64,000 nt of DNA from Bradyrhizobium algeriense (GTDB lineage Bacteria > Pseudomonadota > Alphaproteobacteria > Rhizobiales > Xanthobacteraceae). The notes beneath the pieces were generated by a model. The model ran no database searches. It was given only the letters and a program-made list of their open reading frames with translations, and was not told where the DNA came from. The position numbers and the translations under genes are program-made. Of the stretch, positions 1 through 8,570 are shown in pieces (within the stretch, counting starts at the first letter, position 1; each line of letters starts with the position of its first letter). The DNA lies in NCBI RefSeq assembly GCF_003062295.1, contig NZ_PYCN01000008.1:220251-284250 (forward strand), written 5' to 3'.

Positions 1-84
1 TGGATGAGGAATTTCGTCCAGTATCGTCGCATAGCGGACCTGGCAAGCCGTCCGCTCGGTAGATTTATGGGTTCAAGGCCTGGG

Positions 85-813
85 TCAGCCGACCTGGCCC
101 ACGAACTGCTGCAATTCCGGCGTTCGCGGCGCGGCGAACACCTCCTTCGGAACACCTTCCTCATGCACTTTGCCGTGGTGCATGAAGACGAGCTTGGTGC
201 CGACGTCGCGCGCGAAGCGCATTTCGTGCGTTACCAGAATGAGCGTCATGCCCTCGCGCGCCAACTGCTCGACCACGCGCAGCACTTCATTCACCAGTTC
301 CGGGTCGAGCGCCGAGGTGATTTCGTCGCATAGCAATACCTTCGGCCGCATCGCCAGCGACCGGGCAATGGCGACGCGCTGCTGCTGGCCGCCGGAGAGT
401 TCGCTCGGATAGGCGTCCATCTTTTCCGACAATCCCACCTTGGCCAGCACCTCGGCGGCGGTGGCGCGCGCTTCCGCCTTCGACACCTTGTTGACGACGG
501 TGGGCGCCAGCATGACGTTCTCGGCCGCCGTCAGATGCGGAAACAGGTTGAACTGCTGGAACACCATGCCGACATGGCGGCGCAACTCGCGCAGATTGGT
601 GGCCAGACCGCCGACCTCGATGCCGTCGGCGGTGATGGTGCCGGACTGATAGGTCTCCAAGCCGTTGATACAACGCAGCAGGGTGCTCTTGCCCGAGCCG
701 GAGCGGCCGATGATAGCGACCACGTCGCCCTTGGCGATGTCGAGCGAGACGCCTTTCAGCACCTCGTTCGCACCAAAGCTCTTCCTGACGTCACGAATGC
801 TAACGAGCGACAT
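85..813 (-). CDS. Polar amino-acid ABC transporter, ATP-binding subunit (GlnQ/HisP type)
   Basis: This is the cytoplasmic ATPase that powers the amino-acid importer encoded by the three genes upstream of it. All nucleotide-binding motifs are visible in the 242 residues: Walker A GRSGSGKST at 36-44, the Q-loop glutamine near 86, the signature LSGGQ at 139-143, Walker B VLLCDE at 159-164 and the switch histidine near 196. Length and motif spacing are those of the polar amino-acid uptake (PAAT) family. Its start overlaps the end of the preceding permease gene by 14 bp, so translation is probably coupled. It is the last gene of the operon. The substrate cannot be read from the sequence; glutamine, histidine, arginine or glutamate are all possible. 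Confidence 0.95.
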   Translation of the reverse strand: MSLVSIRDVRKSFGANEVLKGVSLDIAKGDVVAIIGRSGSGKSTLLRCINGLETYQSGTITADGIEVGGLATNLRELRRHVGMVFQQFNLFPHLTAAENVMLAPTVVNKVSKAEARATAAEVLAKVGLSEKMDAYPSELSGGQQQRVAIARSLAMRPKVLLCDEITSALDPELVNEVLRVVEQLAREGMTLILVTHEMRFARDVGTKLVFMHHGKVHEEGVPKEVFAAPRTPELQQFVGQVG

Positions 814-1450
814 TGAGGCGGCCCTCGATTTTTTTCGCCCACCAGGACAGCGGGAAACACAGGCAGAAATAGATCAACGCGACCAGCGAGTAGACCAGGA
901 ACGGCCGGAAGGTCGCATTGTTGAGCATGGTGCCGGCCTTGGTCAGTTCGACGAAGCCGATAATGGAAGCGAGCGCGGTGCCCTTGATGACCTGCACGGA
1001 GAAGCCGACGGTCGGCGCGACCGCGATGCGCGAGGCCTGCGGCAGGATGACGTAGCGCATCTGCTCGATGTAGCTCAGCGCGAGGCTGGATGACGCCTCC
1101 CACTGGCCCTTCGGTATCGATTCGACGCAGCCGCGCCAGATCTCGGTCAGGAACGCGCTGGTCCAGAACGTCAGCGCCAGCGTCGCCGCTGTCCATGGCG
1201 ACACCTCGACGCCGAACAGCGCGATGCCGAAGAAAAACAGAAAGAGCTGCATCAGGAGCGGCGTGCCCTGGAAGAACTCGATGTAGGTCTTGGTGAACCA
1301 TTCCAGCGGCGCGATCCCTGAGGTGCGCATGAACAACAGGACCAGGCCTACGATGCCGCCGCAGACAAACGCGATCAGCGACAGCACGATCGTCCATTGC
1401 GTGGCGATCAGCAGGTTGGAGAGGATGTCCCAGAAGCTGAACTGCAGCAT
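800..1450 (-). CDS. Polar amino-acid ABC transporter, permease subunit (HisM/GlnP type)
   Basis: Inner-membrane channel subunit of 216 residues with about five hydrophobic segments. The conserved cytoplasmic coupling (EAA-type) loop lies around residues 110-130 (ESIPKGQWEASSSLALS), where the ATPase docks. The length is normal for the His/Glu/Gln/Arg/opine permease family. It starts 3 nt downstream of the stop of the first permease gene and overlaps the ATPase gene by 14 bp, so the three genes form one tight transcription unit. The two permeases are paralogues and most likely form a heterodimer. Confidence 0.93.
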   Translation of the reverse strand: MLQFSFWDILSNLLIATQWTIVLSLIAFVCGGIVGLVLLFMRTSGIAPLEWFTKTYIEFFQGTPLLMQLFLFFFGIALFGVEVSPWTAATLALTFWTSAFLTEIWRGCVESIPKGQWEASSSLALSYIEQMRYVILPQASRIAVAPTVGFSVQVIKGTALASIIGFVELTKAGTMLNNATFRPFLVYSLVALIYFCLCFPLSWWAKKIEGRLNVAR

Positions 1451-1453
1451 GGT

Positions 1454-2116
1454 TCACCTCGCCTTGAAGATGACGCGGCCGAGCGCCCGCAGCAGCGAAC
1501 GCGTCAGCATCGCCAGCACGAGATAGGCCAGCGCCGCCAGCAAATAGACTTCGAAGTTTCGGAAGTTCCTCGACGCCACGAAGTTCGCGGCATAGGTGAG
1601 GTCTTCCGCCGAGATCTGCGATACCACCGCCGAACCCAGCATCACGATGATGATCTGCGACGACAGCGCCGGATAGATCTTGCGGAATGCCTGGTTGAAC
1701 ACGATACGGCGCAGCACCTCCCATTTGGTCATGGCGAGGCTGAGGCCGGCTTCGATATGGCCTTTGGGCACGGCCTCGATGCCGGCGCGGATGATCTCGG
1801 TCGAGTAGGCGCCGAGATTGATCACCATGGCGAGGAAGGCGGCCGTGGTCTCGCTGAGCTTCAGCCCCATCGCCGGCAGGCCGAAGAAGATGAAGAACAG
1901 CTGCACGATGAACGGCGTGTTGCGGATCAGTTCGACATAGACCGCAACGACGCGGCCGAGCCAAACGGGTCCGAAGGTGCGCGCCGAGGCGCCGGCGGTG
2001 CCGACCGCGATGCCGGCCACTGTCGACACGACCGTCAGCACGATCGTGAAGATCAGCCCCTGCAGCAGCACGCTCCAATAGGGCAGCAGTTCGGCGAATT
2101 GCAGTTTGTAAGACAC
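1454..2116 (-). CDS. Polar amino-acid ABC transporter, permease subunit (HisQ/GlnP type)
   Basis: First of the two inner-membrane permeases, 220 residues with hydrophobic helices throughout and the EAA-type loop AVPKGHIEAGLSLAM in the middle. It follows the binding-protein gene by 22 nt and precedes the second permease by 3 nt. The sequence RNTPFIVQLFFIFFGLP near residue 64 is typical of PAAT permeases. It should pair with the product at 800-1450 to form the translocation path. No unusual features were seen. Confidence 0.93.
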   Translation of the reverse strand: MSYKLQFAELLPYWSVLLQGLIFTIVLTVVSTVAGIAVGTAGASARTFGPVWLGRVVAVYVELIRNTPFIVQLFFIFFGLPAMGLKLSETTAAFLAMVINLGAYSTEIIRAGIEAVPKGHIEAGLSLAMTKWEVLRRIVFNQAFRKIYPALSSQIIIVMLGSAVVSQISAEDLTYAANFVASRNFRNFEVYLLAALAYLVLAMLTRSLLRALGRVIFKAR

Positions 2117-2138
2117 GCGGGTGCCCCGGCGTTGGCGT

Positions 2139-2918
2139 TTAGAAGCCGGGCGGCAAGGGCGCTTTCAGCCACTTCTCCGAAAGTTTTGCGATATCACCCG
2201 AAGCCTTTGCCTTGGTGATGATCTCGTTGACCTTGGCGAGCAGCGCGGGCTCGTTCTTGTTGAGCCCGACATAGCAGGGGCTGTCCTTGATCACGAATTT
2301 CAGCGCCGGCGCGCGCGCCGGGACCTTTTCGGCGATCGCGGCCGCCACCGTGTTGCCGGTAGCGATCAAGTCGACCTGGCCGGACACAAAGGCGGCGATG
2401 GTGGCGTTGTTGTCCTCGAAACGCTTGACGGTCGCGTCCGGTGGCGCCGAGGCGGTCAACGCCTGTTCTTCGATCGCACCGCGCGTGGCGCCGATGGTCT
2501 TGCCCTTGAGATCGGCTGCGCTCGCAACCGTAATCGCCTTGGTGCCGAACACGCCGGAGAAGAACGGCGCATAGGCGATCGAGAAGTCGATGACCTTTTC
2601 GCGCTCCTCGTTCTTGCCGAGGCTTGAGATCACGAGGTCGGCCTTGTTGGTCTGCAAATAGGGAATGCGGTTGGCGCTGGTCACCGGGATGATCTCGGTC
2701 TTCACCCCGAGTTCCTTGCCGATCAGATTGGCCATGTCGATGTCGTAGCCCTGCGGCTTGAGATCGAGGCCGGCTGAGCCGAACGGCGCAAAATCCTGCG
2801 GCACCGCGATCTTGATCACCTTCGACTTCATGATGGAGTCGAGCGCGTCGGCATGGGCCTGCGTCGCCACCGCGGCAGTGACAAGTGCAGCGGCAAGCAA
2901 CAGTTTCTTGAAGGGCAT
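2139..2918 (-). CDS. Amino-acid ABC transporter, periplasmic substrate-binding protein (SBP family 3)
   Basis: Periplasmic receptor that delivers an amino acid to the permease pair. The frame is open further upstream, but I place the start at 2918: a GGAG ribosome site lies about 8 nt before that ATG and a clean signal peptide follows (MPFKKLLLAAAL...QAHA, cleavage near residue 22). The mature part carries family-3 hallmarks such as GYDIDMANLIGKELG and DLVISSLGKNEERE. The mature N-terminal half of the upstream extension has no similarity to a secreted protein, which supports the shorter 259-residue form. It is first in the operon, with the promoter expected in 2919-3145. The ligand is not identifiable. 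Confidence 0.93.
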   Translation of the reverse strand: MPFKKLLLAAALVTAAVATQAHADALDSIMKSKVIKIAVPQDFAPFGSAGLDLKPQGYDIDMANLIGKELGVKTEIIPVTSANRIPYLQTNKADLVISSLGKNEEREKVIDFSIAYAPFFSGVFGTKAITVASAADLKGKTIGATRGAIEEQALTASAPPDATVKRFEDNNATIAAFVSGQVDLIATGNTVAAAIAEKVPARAPALKFVIKDSPCYVGLNKNEPALLAKVNEIITKAKASGDIAKLSEKWLKAPLPPGF

Positions 2919-3145
2919 TCTAATATCTCCGAGGTTACGCCAATTCACCGCCTCCGAGATTCCTCTCGGTGCGTATTTCGGCTGATGTGGCCCGGCTCCA
3001 CGTCGCGATTCGACCCTGCCTGACGCCTCGCATTTAGGCAATGCTTCGCGTTGCATTTTTTGGAGGCTTTTTGTGGGTCGTTTTCGAGCATGGTGACGCG
3101 ACCATGCGTTGTGCTGCGGCGTTCGTTGAACCCGTCGGTTCGTGA

Positions 3146-3700
3146 TTACCGCAGGCCTTCATACACCATGAAGCCGCGCGCGATGGCGAGCTTGCGCAAG
3201 GCGCGCGGAACGAGCTTTTGCGGCCGGTGCAGATAGCGCCACGATGTCACCTTGAAATCCCTGATCGTGCCGAGGTCGCCTTCGAACGGCGCCAGCACTC
3301 CGGTCAGGCTGATCGGCGCATGCGCGCGGTTGTTGAACGGCAGCAGCAGCAACTCCAGATGCGCCGTCGTGCCGTCGTCCGAAGTCGCGGTGATGCCGGC
3401 AATCGCCGCCAGCATTTCTTCCGCGACGTAGCTGACGATGTCCTCGATCTCGCGGCGGCTGTCCGCCGTGAACAGCGCGGAGAAGCTGGTGTCCTTCAGA
3501 TCGCGACCGAGCAGGGCGCAGACCCGGGTTCCGGCGACGCGAAACGGGTAGCCGGCATCGTTGTCGTAGTTCAGCACGAAGATGTCGCCGAGCAGTTCGC
3601 GTACCGCGCCGGGTTCGATCTCGCTGCGGTCCGGCGCCCGCGCATCGCCGCGCTTCGCATCCCAATAGGCGAAGAACTTACGGCTCGATGGGTGTTTCAT
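3146..3700 (-). CDS. PAS domain protein (PAS_5 / DUF1457 family)
   Basis: A 184-residue single-domain protein of the alphaproteobacterial PAS_5 family, with the typical opening MKHPSSRKFFAYWDAKRGDARAPDR and the core around VLNYDNDAGYPFRVAGTRVCALLGRDL. No kinase, cyclase or DNA-binding domain is attached, so it is probably a small cytoplasmic sensor or adaptor; ligand and partner are unknown. The start at 3700 is chosen because GAGGA lies just upstream and the extra 35 residues of the longer frame look non-coding. It stands alone between the ABC operon and the rhomboid gene. Confidence 0.82.
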   Translation of the reverse strand: MKHPSSRKFFAYWDAKRGDARAPDRSEIEPGAVRELLGDIFVLNYDNDAGYPFRVAGTRVCALLGRDLKDTSFSALFTADSRREIEDIVSYVAEEMLAAIAGITATSDDGTTAHLELLLLPFNNRAHAPISLTGVLAPFEGDLGTIRDFKVTSWRYLHRPQKLVPRALRKLAIARGFMVYEGLR

Positions 3701-4248
3701 AACTAATCCTCGCCCCGGGTTGCCTTGAGCGAGACACTTCTGTCCCGCTTTTGCGCAACACGCCTTCCCTTCTGTGTTGTGCAGGACAGGCTTTGCAGCG
3801 TCCATGCCGGGAAGGCGATTTGGCCGCGCGAGTCACGGCTTTGCGTTGTTAACGTTAAATTAACTATGAGGTTGGCGAAGGCGGGGCGGCGTGCGTAGTG
3901 TGGAACACATCAGACGGCGCCGGCTTATCTCTGGGTTCTCGGCGCAGTTGGTACACAGGCAGCGTCAAACAGTTTGGTCATCGCGCGGGGAGGGGTGGGG
4001 ATGTAATCCCGGCTCCAGGGGCGCGAGAAGATCAGCAAGACAAGGGAGGATGTTCTCAGCATCCTCCCTTTTTCTTTTTGTTCTTTTGGCAGCGACATCA
4101 TGTCCCGGACGCCGGCGCAGCGCCGGGGTCCATGTACCTGCAGAAATCCGCCCTGGCCCCGAATTGTCGATTGTGCACTTGCACAGGGCGGGCAAAGCCG
4201 CCTATCTGGACCAATACCCCTCGAAGCCGCCTTGCAAGGTCCTGGCCT
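3701..4248. other. Long intergenic region with an orphan terminator; possible small RNA
   Basis: No credible protein gene lies in these 548 bases; the open plus-strand frame here has proline/arginine-rich composition unlike a protein. The only clear signal is the strong intrinsic terminator at 4042-4079. A terminator with no gene before it suggests a short transcript that starts somewhere around 3850-3950. A tRNA-like D-arm string (GCGCAGTTGGTA near 3940) was inspected, but no T-arm or acceptor stem pairs with it. Confidence 0.35.
4042..4079 (+). terminator. Intrinsic terminator
   Basis: A perfect 11-bp stem (AAGGGAGGATG at 4042-4052 with its complement at 4060-4070) closes a 7-nt loop and is followed by a T-rich tail. 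It faces plus-strand transcription and lies 170 nt before the rhomboid start, so it cannot serve the rhomboid gene and must end an upstream transcript. Confidence 0.85.
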
Positions 4249-5046
4249 TTGGATTCCCAGTCTTACTCATCCCAGCTCGAGCCGCCGGACGCCCCGCACG
4301 AGCCGATCCTGACGCTGCCGGGCGCGCTGACGGCCTATGTCGCGCTGATCGCAGCGATTCATTTGCGCGTGCTGCTGCCGGTGGAACTGGAGAACTGGAC
4401 CATCGACGTGTTCGGCTTCATTCCGAAGCGCTACGATTCCACGCTGCTCAACATCACTTTCCCCGGCGGGGCCGGCGCCAAGGTCTGGACCTTCGTCACT
4501 TATTCCCTGCTGCATGCCAATCTCAGCCATATCGGCTTCAACGTGCTTTGGCTGTTGCCGTTCGGCAGCGCGCTGGCCCGCCGGTTCGGTCCTGTCAGGT
4601 TCTTCGTTTTCATGGCGGTGACGGCCGCGGCGGGCGCACTGGCGCATCTCGTCACCCATGAGCACGCGATCGCGCCGATGATCGGCGCCTCGGCCTCGGT
4701 GTCCGGCGCCATGGCCGCCGCCATCCGCTTCGCCTTCGTGCGGGGAAGTTTTCTTTCGTTCCACCGGGGGGATGCGGATGCCGCGGCGAAGGTTCCAGCG
4801 CTGTCGCTTGCCCGGGCGTTGCGCAACCCGCGCGTGCTCGGATTTCTGGCGGTGTGGTTCGGCGTCAACATCATCTTCGGCCTCGGGTCGATTTCGATCG
4901 GCTCCGAGGGCGCCAGTGTCGCCTGGCAGGCGCATATCGGCGGATTTCTCGCCGGCCTGATGTTGTTTTCGCTGTTCGACCCGGTGCCGCGTGCGATGCA
5001 TCATGCCGCCGAGGCCTCATCGCCGGATGAGCCCGGCCGCGTCTGA
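4249..5046 (+). CDS. Rhomboid family intramembrane serine protease
   Basis: Polytopic inner-membrane protease that cleaves transmembrane helices. The catalytic serine sits in GASASVSG (plus-strand bases about 4684-4707) and the partner histidine in AHIGGFLAG near the C-terminus. The early HANLSHIGFN segment supplies the oxyanion-side His/Asn. I choose a TTG start at 4249: the product then begins MDSQSYSSQL, followed directly by the first hydrophobic helix, and AAGG lies about 9 nt upstream. The frame extends 117 codons further upstream, but that part is low-complexity and runs through a terminator hairpin. The product is 265 residues. Substrates are unknown. Confidence 0.85.
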   Translation: MDSQSYSSQLEPPDAPHEPILTLPGALTAYVALIAAIHLRVLLPVELENWTIDVFGFIPKRYDSTLLNITFPGGAGAKVWTFVTYSLLHANLSHIGFNVLWLLPFGSALARRFGPVRFFVFMAVTAAAGALAHLVTHEHAIAPMIGASASVSGAMAAAIRFAFVRGSFLSFHRGDADAAAKVPALSLARALRNPRVLGFLAVWFGVNIIFGLGSISIGSEGASVAWQAHIGGFLAGLMLFSLFDPVPRAMHHAAEASSPDEPGRV

Positions 5047-5236
5047 TCGTCGCTTGCGGCGAAGGACGATTTCATTCATCATCCACATAAAGTTGTAACG
5101 CAAGCCTATGCCGCTGCCGTGCACGACAGCCGCGCTTGTAAACCGTGCCCCGAATGAAACCGGCGCGGAACTGTTGATTGAAGACTCGCGAACAAGTCGG
5201 GCCCCAGAGGGCGCGAACGGATTCAGGGAGGCGACA

Positions 5237-5665
5237 ATGACGGTACGTTCAATTCTCGATACCAAGGGCCATCAGATCCAGAGCGTCGAGCCGGACGTCA
5301 AGCTTTCGGCTGCGATCAAGGTCCTTGGCGAACGCAAGATTGGCGCCGTGCTGGTGATGAACCAGGGGCACCTTGAGGGCATCCTTTCGGAGCGCGATAT
5401 CGTCCGGGTGCTGGGCGAGCGCGGCGCCAGGGTGCTCGAGGAACCGGTCAGCGCGGTCATGACGCGCAAGGTCGTGAGCTGCCGCGAGTCCGACACCGTT
5501 GCCGGCATCATGGAAATGATGACGCTCGGCAAGTTCCGCCATTTGCCCGTGATCGAGGACGGCAAGGTGGTGGGCCTGATTTCGATCGGCGACATCGTCA
5601 AGCGACGGGTCCATGAATTCGAGACCGAGCAGGAAGCGCTACGCGACTATATCAAGACGGCCTGA
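5237..5665 (+). CDS. Tandem CBS-domain protein
   Basis: A 142-residue protein made only of two CBS motifs, one at about residues 8-60 and one at about 75-130 (SAVMTRKVVSCRESDTV ... VIEDGKVVGLISIGDIVK). Such stand-alone CBS pairs bind adenosine nucleotides and act as energy-state regulators of partner proteins; the partner here cannot be named. The start at 5237 follows AGGGAGG at the correct spacing, while the upstream in-frame ATG at 5108 lacks a ribosome site. The next gene begins 16 nt after its stop, so the two may be co-transcribed. Confidence 0.9.
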   Translation: MTVRSILDTKGHQIQSVEPDVKLSAAIKVLGERKIGAVLVMNQGHLEGILSERDIVRVLGERGARVLEEPVSAVMTRKVVSCRESDTVAGIMEMMTLGKFRHLPVIEDGKVVGLISIGDIVKRRVHEFETEQEALRDYIKTA

Positions 5666-5681
5666 CGATGCGTTCGTTGAA

Positions 5682-5957
5682 ATGAGGACCGAGGCCTTCA
5701 TTTCCGGCGCCGCCTTGTTTTCAATTCTGACTCTCGTTCAGGCTAGCCAGCCGGCGCTTGCCTGCGTGTGCCAAGGATGCGGCTGCAAAGGCGGTCCAGG
5801 TTGGCGCGACAGGGATAATCATTGTGTCTCGCATAGCCAATTGAAGAAGGTCTGTGGAGAGCCCTTGACCACCAACTGCACCTACGAAGGCGCCACTCAG
5901 GTTTGTCCAACCGAGCGCCGATCCCCCGGCCGGAAGCCAGGTGCAAACCCGCAGTAA
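5682..5957 (+). CDS. Small secreted cysteine-rich protein, unknown function
   Basis: A 91-residue product with a signal peptide (MRTEAFISGAALFSILTLVQASQPALA) followed by a compact cysteine-rich body. CVCQGCGCKGGPGW supplies four cysteines and four more follow further on, enough for several disulphides in the periplasm or for metal binding. The gene starts 16 nt after the CBS gene stops. I do not recognise the family. The C-terminal part (RRSPGRKPGANPQ) is basic and probably disordered. Confidence 0.6.
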   Translation: MRTEAFISGAALFSILTLVQASQPALACVCQGCGCKGGPGWRDRDNHCVSHSQLKKVCGEPLTTNCTYEGATQVCPTERRSPGRKPGANPQ

Positions 5958-5968
5958 ACTCCGTCTCC

Positions 5969-7039
5969 CTATTCCTTTTCGGCCTTTTCCACCGCCGGCG
6001 CGGCGTCGCCTGCCTGCGGCGGCGCCAGAATGTGGATCGCCTCCTGGATCGATTCGATCGCGCGCTCGGCGGCGCGCACGCCGTGCGCGATCAGGTCGTC
6101 GGCGCGGTGAAAATCGAACCAGCCGATCTTGCCGACGCGGGGCGAGATCAGGAGATCGGGCGGATCGCCGGCCAGCCGTGCGCGGGTGATGCGGTCCTGC
6201 ATGATGTTGAAGGCATCGACCATGACCGAGGAGATGCCGGGCCGCCCGCCGCCGCCGAAGAACTCACGCTTCATGGTGCGCTCGGCGGAGAAGAATTTTC
6301 CGATACCGCGTTTGCGCGGCTCGGGTTCGGGCAGCGCTTCCGGCATCACCGAAACCGAAACGCCGGCCGTGGGGCCGTGGGAATAGATCGTCGTGGAATG
6401 CGAGAATACGTCGCTGGAGAGATTGGCGGCTATGACGATCTCCGCGCCGAGCGCGCGCGCCGCCGACACCGGCACCGGATTGACCATGGCGCCGTCGACC
6501 AGCCAGCGGTCGCCGATCAGCACCGGCGAGAATATTCCGGGCAGGGCATAGGAGGCGCGCATCGCGTCCACCATCGGGCCATGGGTCAGCCAGATCTCGT
6601 GGCCGGTGCGGACTTCGGTCGCAACGGTGGCGAATTTCACCGGCAGGTCCTCGATCAGGCTTTGGCCGACCGCGGCCTCGAGTTCGGCCGCAAGCTTGGC
6701 GCCGCCGATCAGGCCCGAACCGTTCAGGCGGATGTCGAGATAGGAGAGGACGCTTCGCGGCTGCAAGCTGCGCGCCCATTCTTCCAGCGTGTCGAGATGT
6801 CCGGCGGCATAGGCGCCGCCGACCACGGCGCCGATTGACGTTCCGACCACGACGTTGGGAATGATTCCGTGGGCCACCAGCGTCCGGACGATGCCGATAT
6901 GGGCAAAGCCGCGAGCGGCGCCGCCGCCCAGCGCGAGCCCGATTACCGGCCGGCGGATACTGCCGAGCCCTACCTTGTCCTGGGCCTTTTCTTGGGCATC
7001 GGAGCCCTTTTGGCCGCGGCCCATCCAGCTATCCAACAC
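5969..7039 (-). CDS. Patatin-like phospholipase (RssA/NTE-like)
   Basis: Predicted serine lipid acyl hydrolase of 356 residues. The patatin catalytic set is complete: the oxyanion loop GGGAARG at about 38-44, the nucleophile elbow GTSIG at 66-70 (Ser68) and the DGA aspartate motif at 182-184. About 30 polar residues precede the domain and no signal peptide is present, so it is probably cytoplasmic or peripherally attached to the inner membrane. It faces the small secreted-protein gene tail to tail with an 11-nt gap. The family includes phospholipase A and lysophospholipase activities; the exact substrate is not evident. Confidence 0.9.
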   Translation of the reverse strand: MLDSWMGRGQKGSDAQEKAQDKVGLGSIRRPVIGLALGGGAARGFAHIGIVRTLVAHGIIPNVVVGTSIGAVVGGAYAAGHLDTLEEWARSLQPRSVLSYLDIRLNGSGLIGGAKLAAELEAAVGQSLIEDLPVKFATVATEVRTGHEIWLTHGPMVDAMRASYALPGIFSPVLIGDRWLVDGAMVNPVPVSAARALGAEIVIAANLSSDVFSHSTTIYSHGPTAGVSVSVMPEALPEPEPRKRGIGKFFSAERTMKREFFGGGGRPGISSVMVDAFNIMQDRITRARLAGDPPDLLISPRVGKIGWFDFHRADDLIAHGVRAAERAIESIQEAIHILAPPQAGDAAPAVEKAEKE

Positions 7040-7266
7040 GTAAACTCTCCTGCGGCTTCAACGATATTCGCCGCGGCGCGGCCGCGCCAGAACAGTCCAT
7101 TCCGATCCGCCTGCATGGTTTATGTCCTGCAAAGCGGGCCTAGGCGGGGAATGTGACTGGACCGCGACCGCAGCATTAACATTGGGTGCCGGAGCCGGTT
7201 CCGCCAGCGCCGCCGGCCGAACTTGCGCGACGGAGGCTTGAATTTGCCGCGTTTTCAGTGAAAAGC

Positions 7267-8388
7267 ATGGCCATGATTTCGGACGGTCACGGTATCGTTG
7301 GAAACGGGCGGGGCGGATGGCCTTTTCCGGCGCTGGCGCTTGCCTTGATGCGTGCCTCGACGATTGCCTTGACGATTGCCTTGGTGCTGGCTGCACTGCT
7401 TCCGGCCCCGGCCTCGGCTCAGATGTTCTCGGACCGCCCGCCACCGGTGCCGCCAGCCGCCGTTCCGGATGTCCAGACCGCGCCCGCCATGAATCTGGCC
7501 CCACCGTCGGGGACGGGAACGATCCCGCCGCTTCCGGCGCCGCTGAACCAGCCCACCATTGTGCCCCCGTCGATCGCGACGATCTCGCCGGCGGCGCCTT
7601 CACCGGGGCCCGCAGCTCCAAATCAGGGGGTGCTGTCGCTGACGGCGCGCTACGGCAAGGATCTGCCGGTCATCAACGGCGGGCTGGTGTGGCGGGTGTT
7701 CGCCGACAAGCCCGACGACACCGGCACGTTCAAGCTGATCCGCGAGGAGCGCGGCGCGACGCCGAACATCGTGCTGCCGCCCGGCAGTTACGTCGTCCAC
7801 GTCGCGCTCGGCCTGGTCAGCGCGGTGCGGGCGGTGAGCCTGAAGGCGGAGACCGATCGCGTGGCCTTCGTGCTTCCGGCCGGCGGACTGCGCATCGAAG
7901 GCCGCGTCGGCTCTAGCAAGATTCCGCCGAACCAGATTTCGTTCGCGCTCTACAAGGGCAGCCAGTTCGAAGGTGGCGCCGGCGCCGAACGCCAGTCGCT
8001 GGTGCCCAACGTGGCCGCAGGCGACGTCGCGCTGCTGCCGGAGGGGACCTACTACATCATCTCCAACTATGGCGACGCCAACTCCGTCGTGCGCTCCGAC
8101 ATCCGCGTCCAGGCCGGCAAGCTGACGGACGTGACGGTCAGCCACCGCGCGGCGGTGATCACGCTTAAGCTCGTCAGCGACCGGGGCGGCGAGGCGCTCG
8201 CCAACACCGCGTGGTCGGTGATCACGCCGGGCGGCGACGTCATCAAGGAATCGATCGGCGCATTTCCGCGCGTCGTGTTGTCCGAGGGCGAATACCGGGC
8301 GATCGCCAAGAACGAAGGCAAGGTGTTCGAGCGTCCCTTCAACGTCGTCAACGGCGTCGACGCCGAGGTCGAGGTCGTCGCACGCTAG
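7267..8388 (+). CDS. Secreted protein with three beta-sandwich-like repeats, unknown function
   Basis: A product of about 373 residues with an N-terminal hydrophobic export signal (ALALALMRASTIALTIALVLAALLP...ASA), a proline-rich linker and then three modules. Each module closes with the same pattern: LPPGSYVVHVALG (about 7771), LPEGTYYIISNYGD (about 8035) and LSEGEYRAIAKNEG (about 8278), some 85 residues apart. This resembles carboxypeptidase-regulatory or Big-type beta-sandwich repeats of envelope proteins. The start is uncertain; ATG codons at 7267 and 7273 both lack a strong ribosome site and the frame is open from 7186. It is divergent from the patatin gene. Confidence 0.65.
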   Translation: MAMISDGHGIVGNGRGGWPFPALALALMRASTIALTIALVLAALLPAPASAQMFSDRPPPVPPAAVPDVQTAPAMNLAPPSGTGTIPPLPAPLNQPTIVPPSIATISPAAPSPGPAAPNQGVLSLTARYGKDLPVINGGLVWRVFADKPDDTGTFKLIREERGATPNIVLPPGSYVVHVALGLVSAVRAVSLKAETDRVAFVLPAGGLRIEGRVGSSKIPPNQISFALYKGSQFEGGAGAERQSLVPNVAAGDVALLPEGTYYIISNYGDANSVVRSDIRVQAGKLTDVTVSHRAAVITLKLVSDRGGEALANTAWSVITPGGDVIKESIGAFPRVVLSEGEYRAIAKNEGKVFERPFNVVNGVDAEVEVVAR

Positions 8389-8570
8389 CCGCGGCTCCCG
8401 GACGCAGCGGGTACGCCGCAGGAGCCGGACACAAAAATTGCGAAAACAACCCCATGCAAAGTAGAATGTGCCGGCTCTGAGCACGCGCACCGCTTGCGTC
8501 CGGGCACGAGATGGTCCGCCGTCACGCGCCGCCGCGCGGCATCGTCATGTCCGGCAACGGCGCGTCGGCT

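Noticed and set aside
756..2078. 440-codon frame covering both ABC permeases on the same strand
   Set aside because: It is a shifted frame over two clearly real permease genes and has Arg-rich, non-membrane composition.
3898..4080. tmRNA, SRP RNA or tRNA in the region before the rhomboid gene
   Set aside because: No tag-coding sequence, no SRP core motif and no T-arm or acceptor pairing were found; only the terminator is solid.
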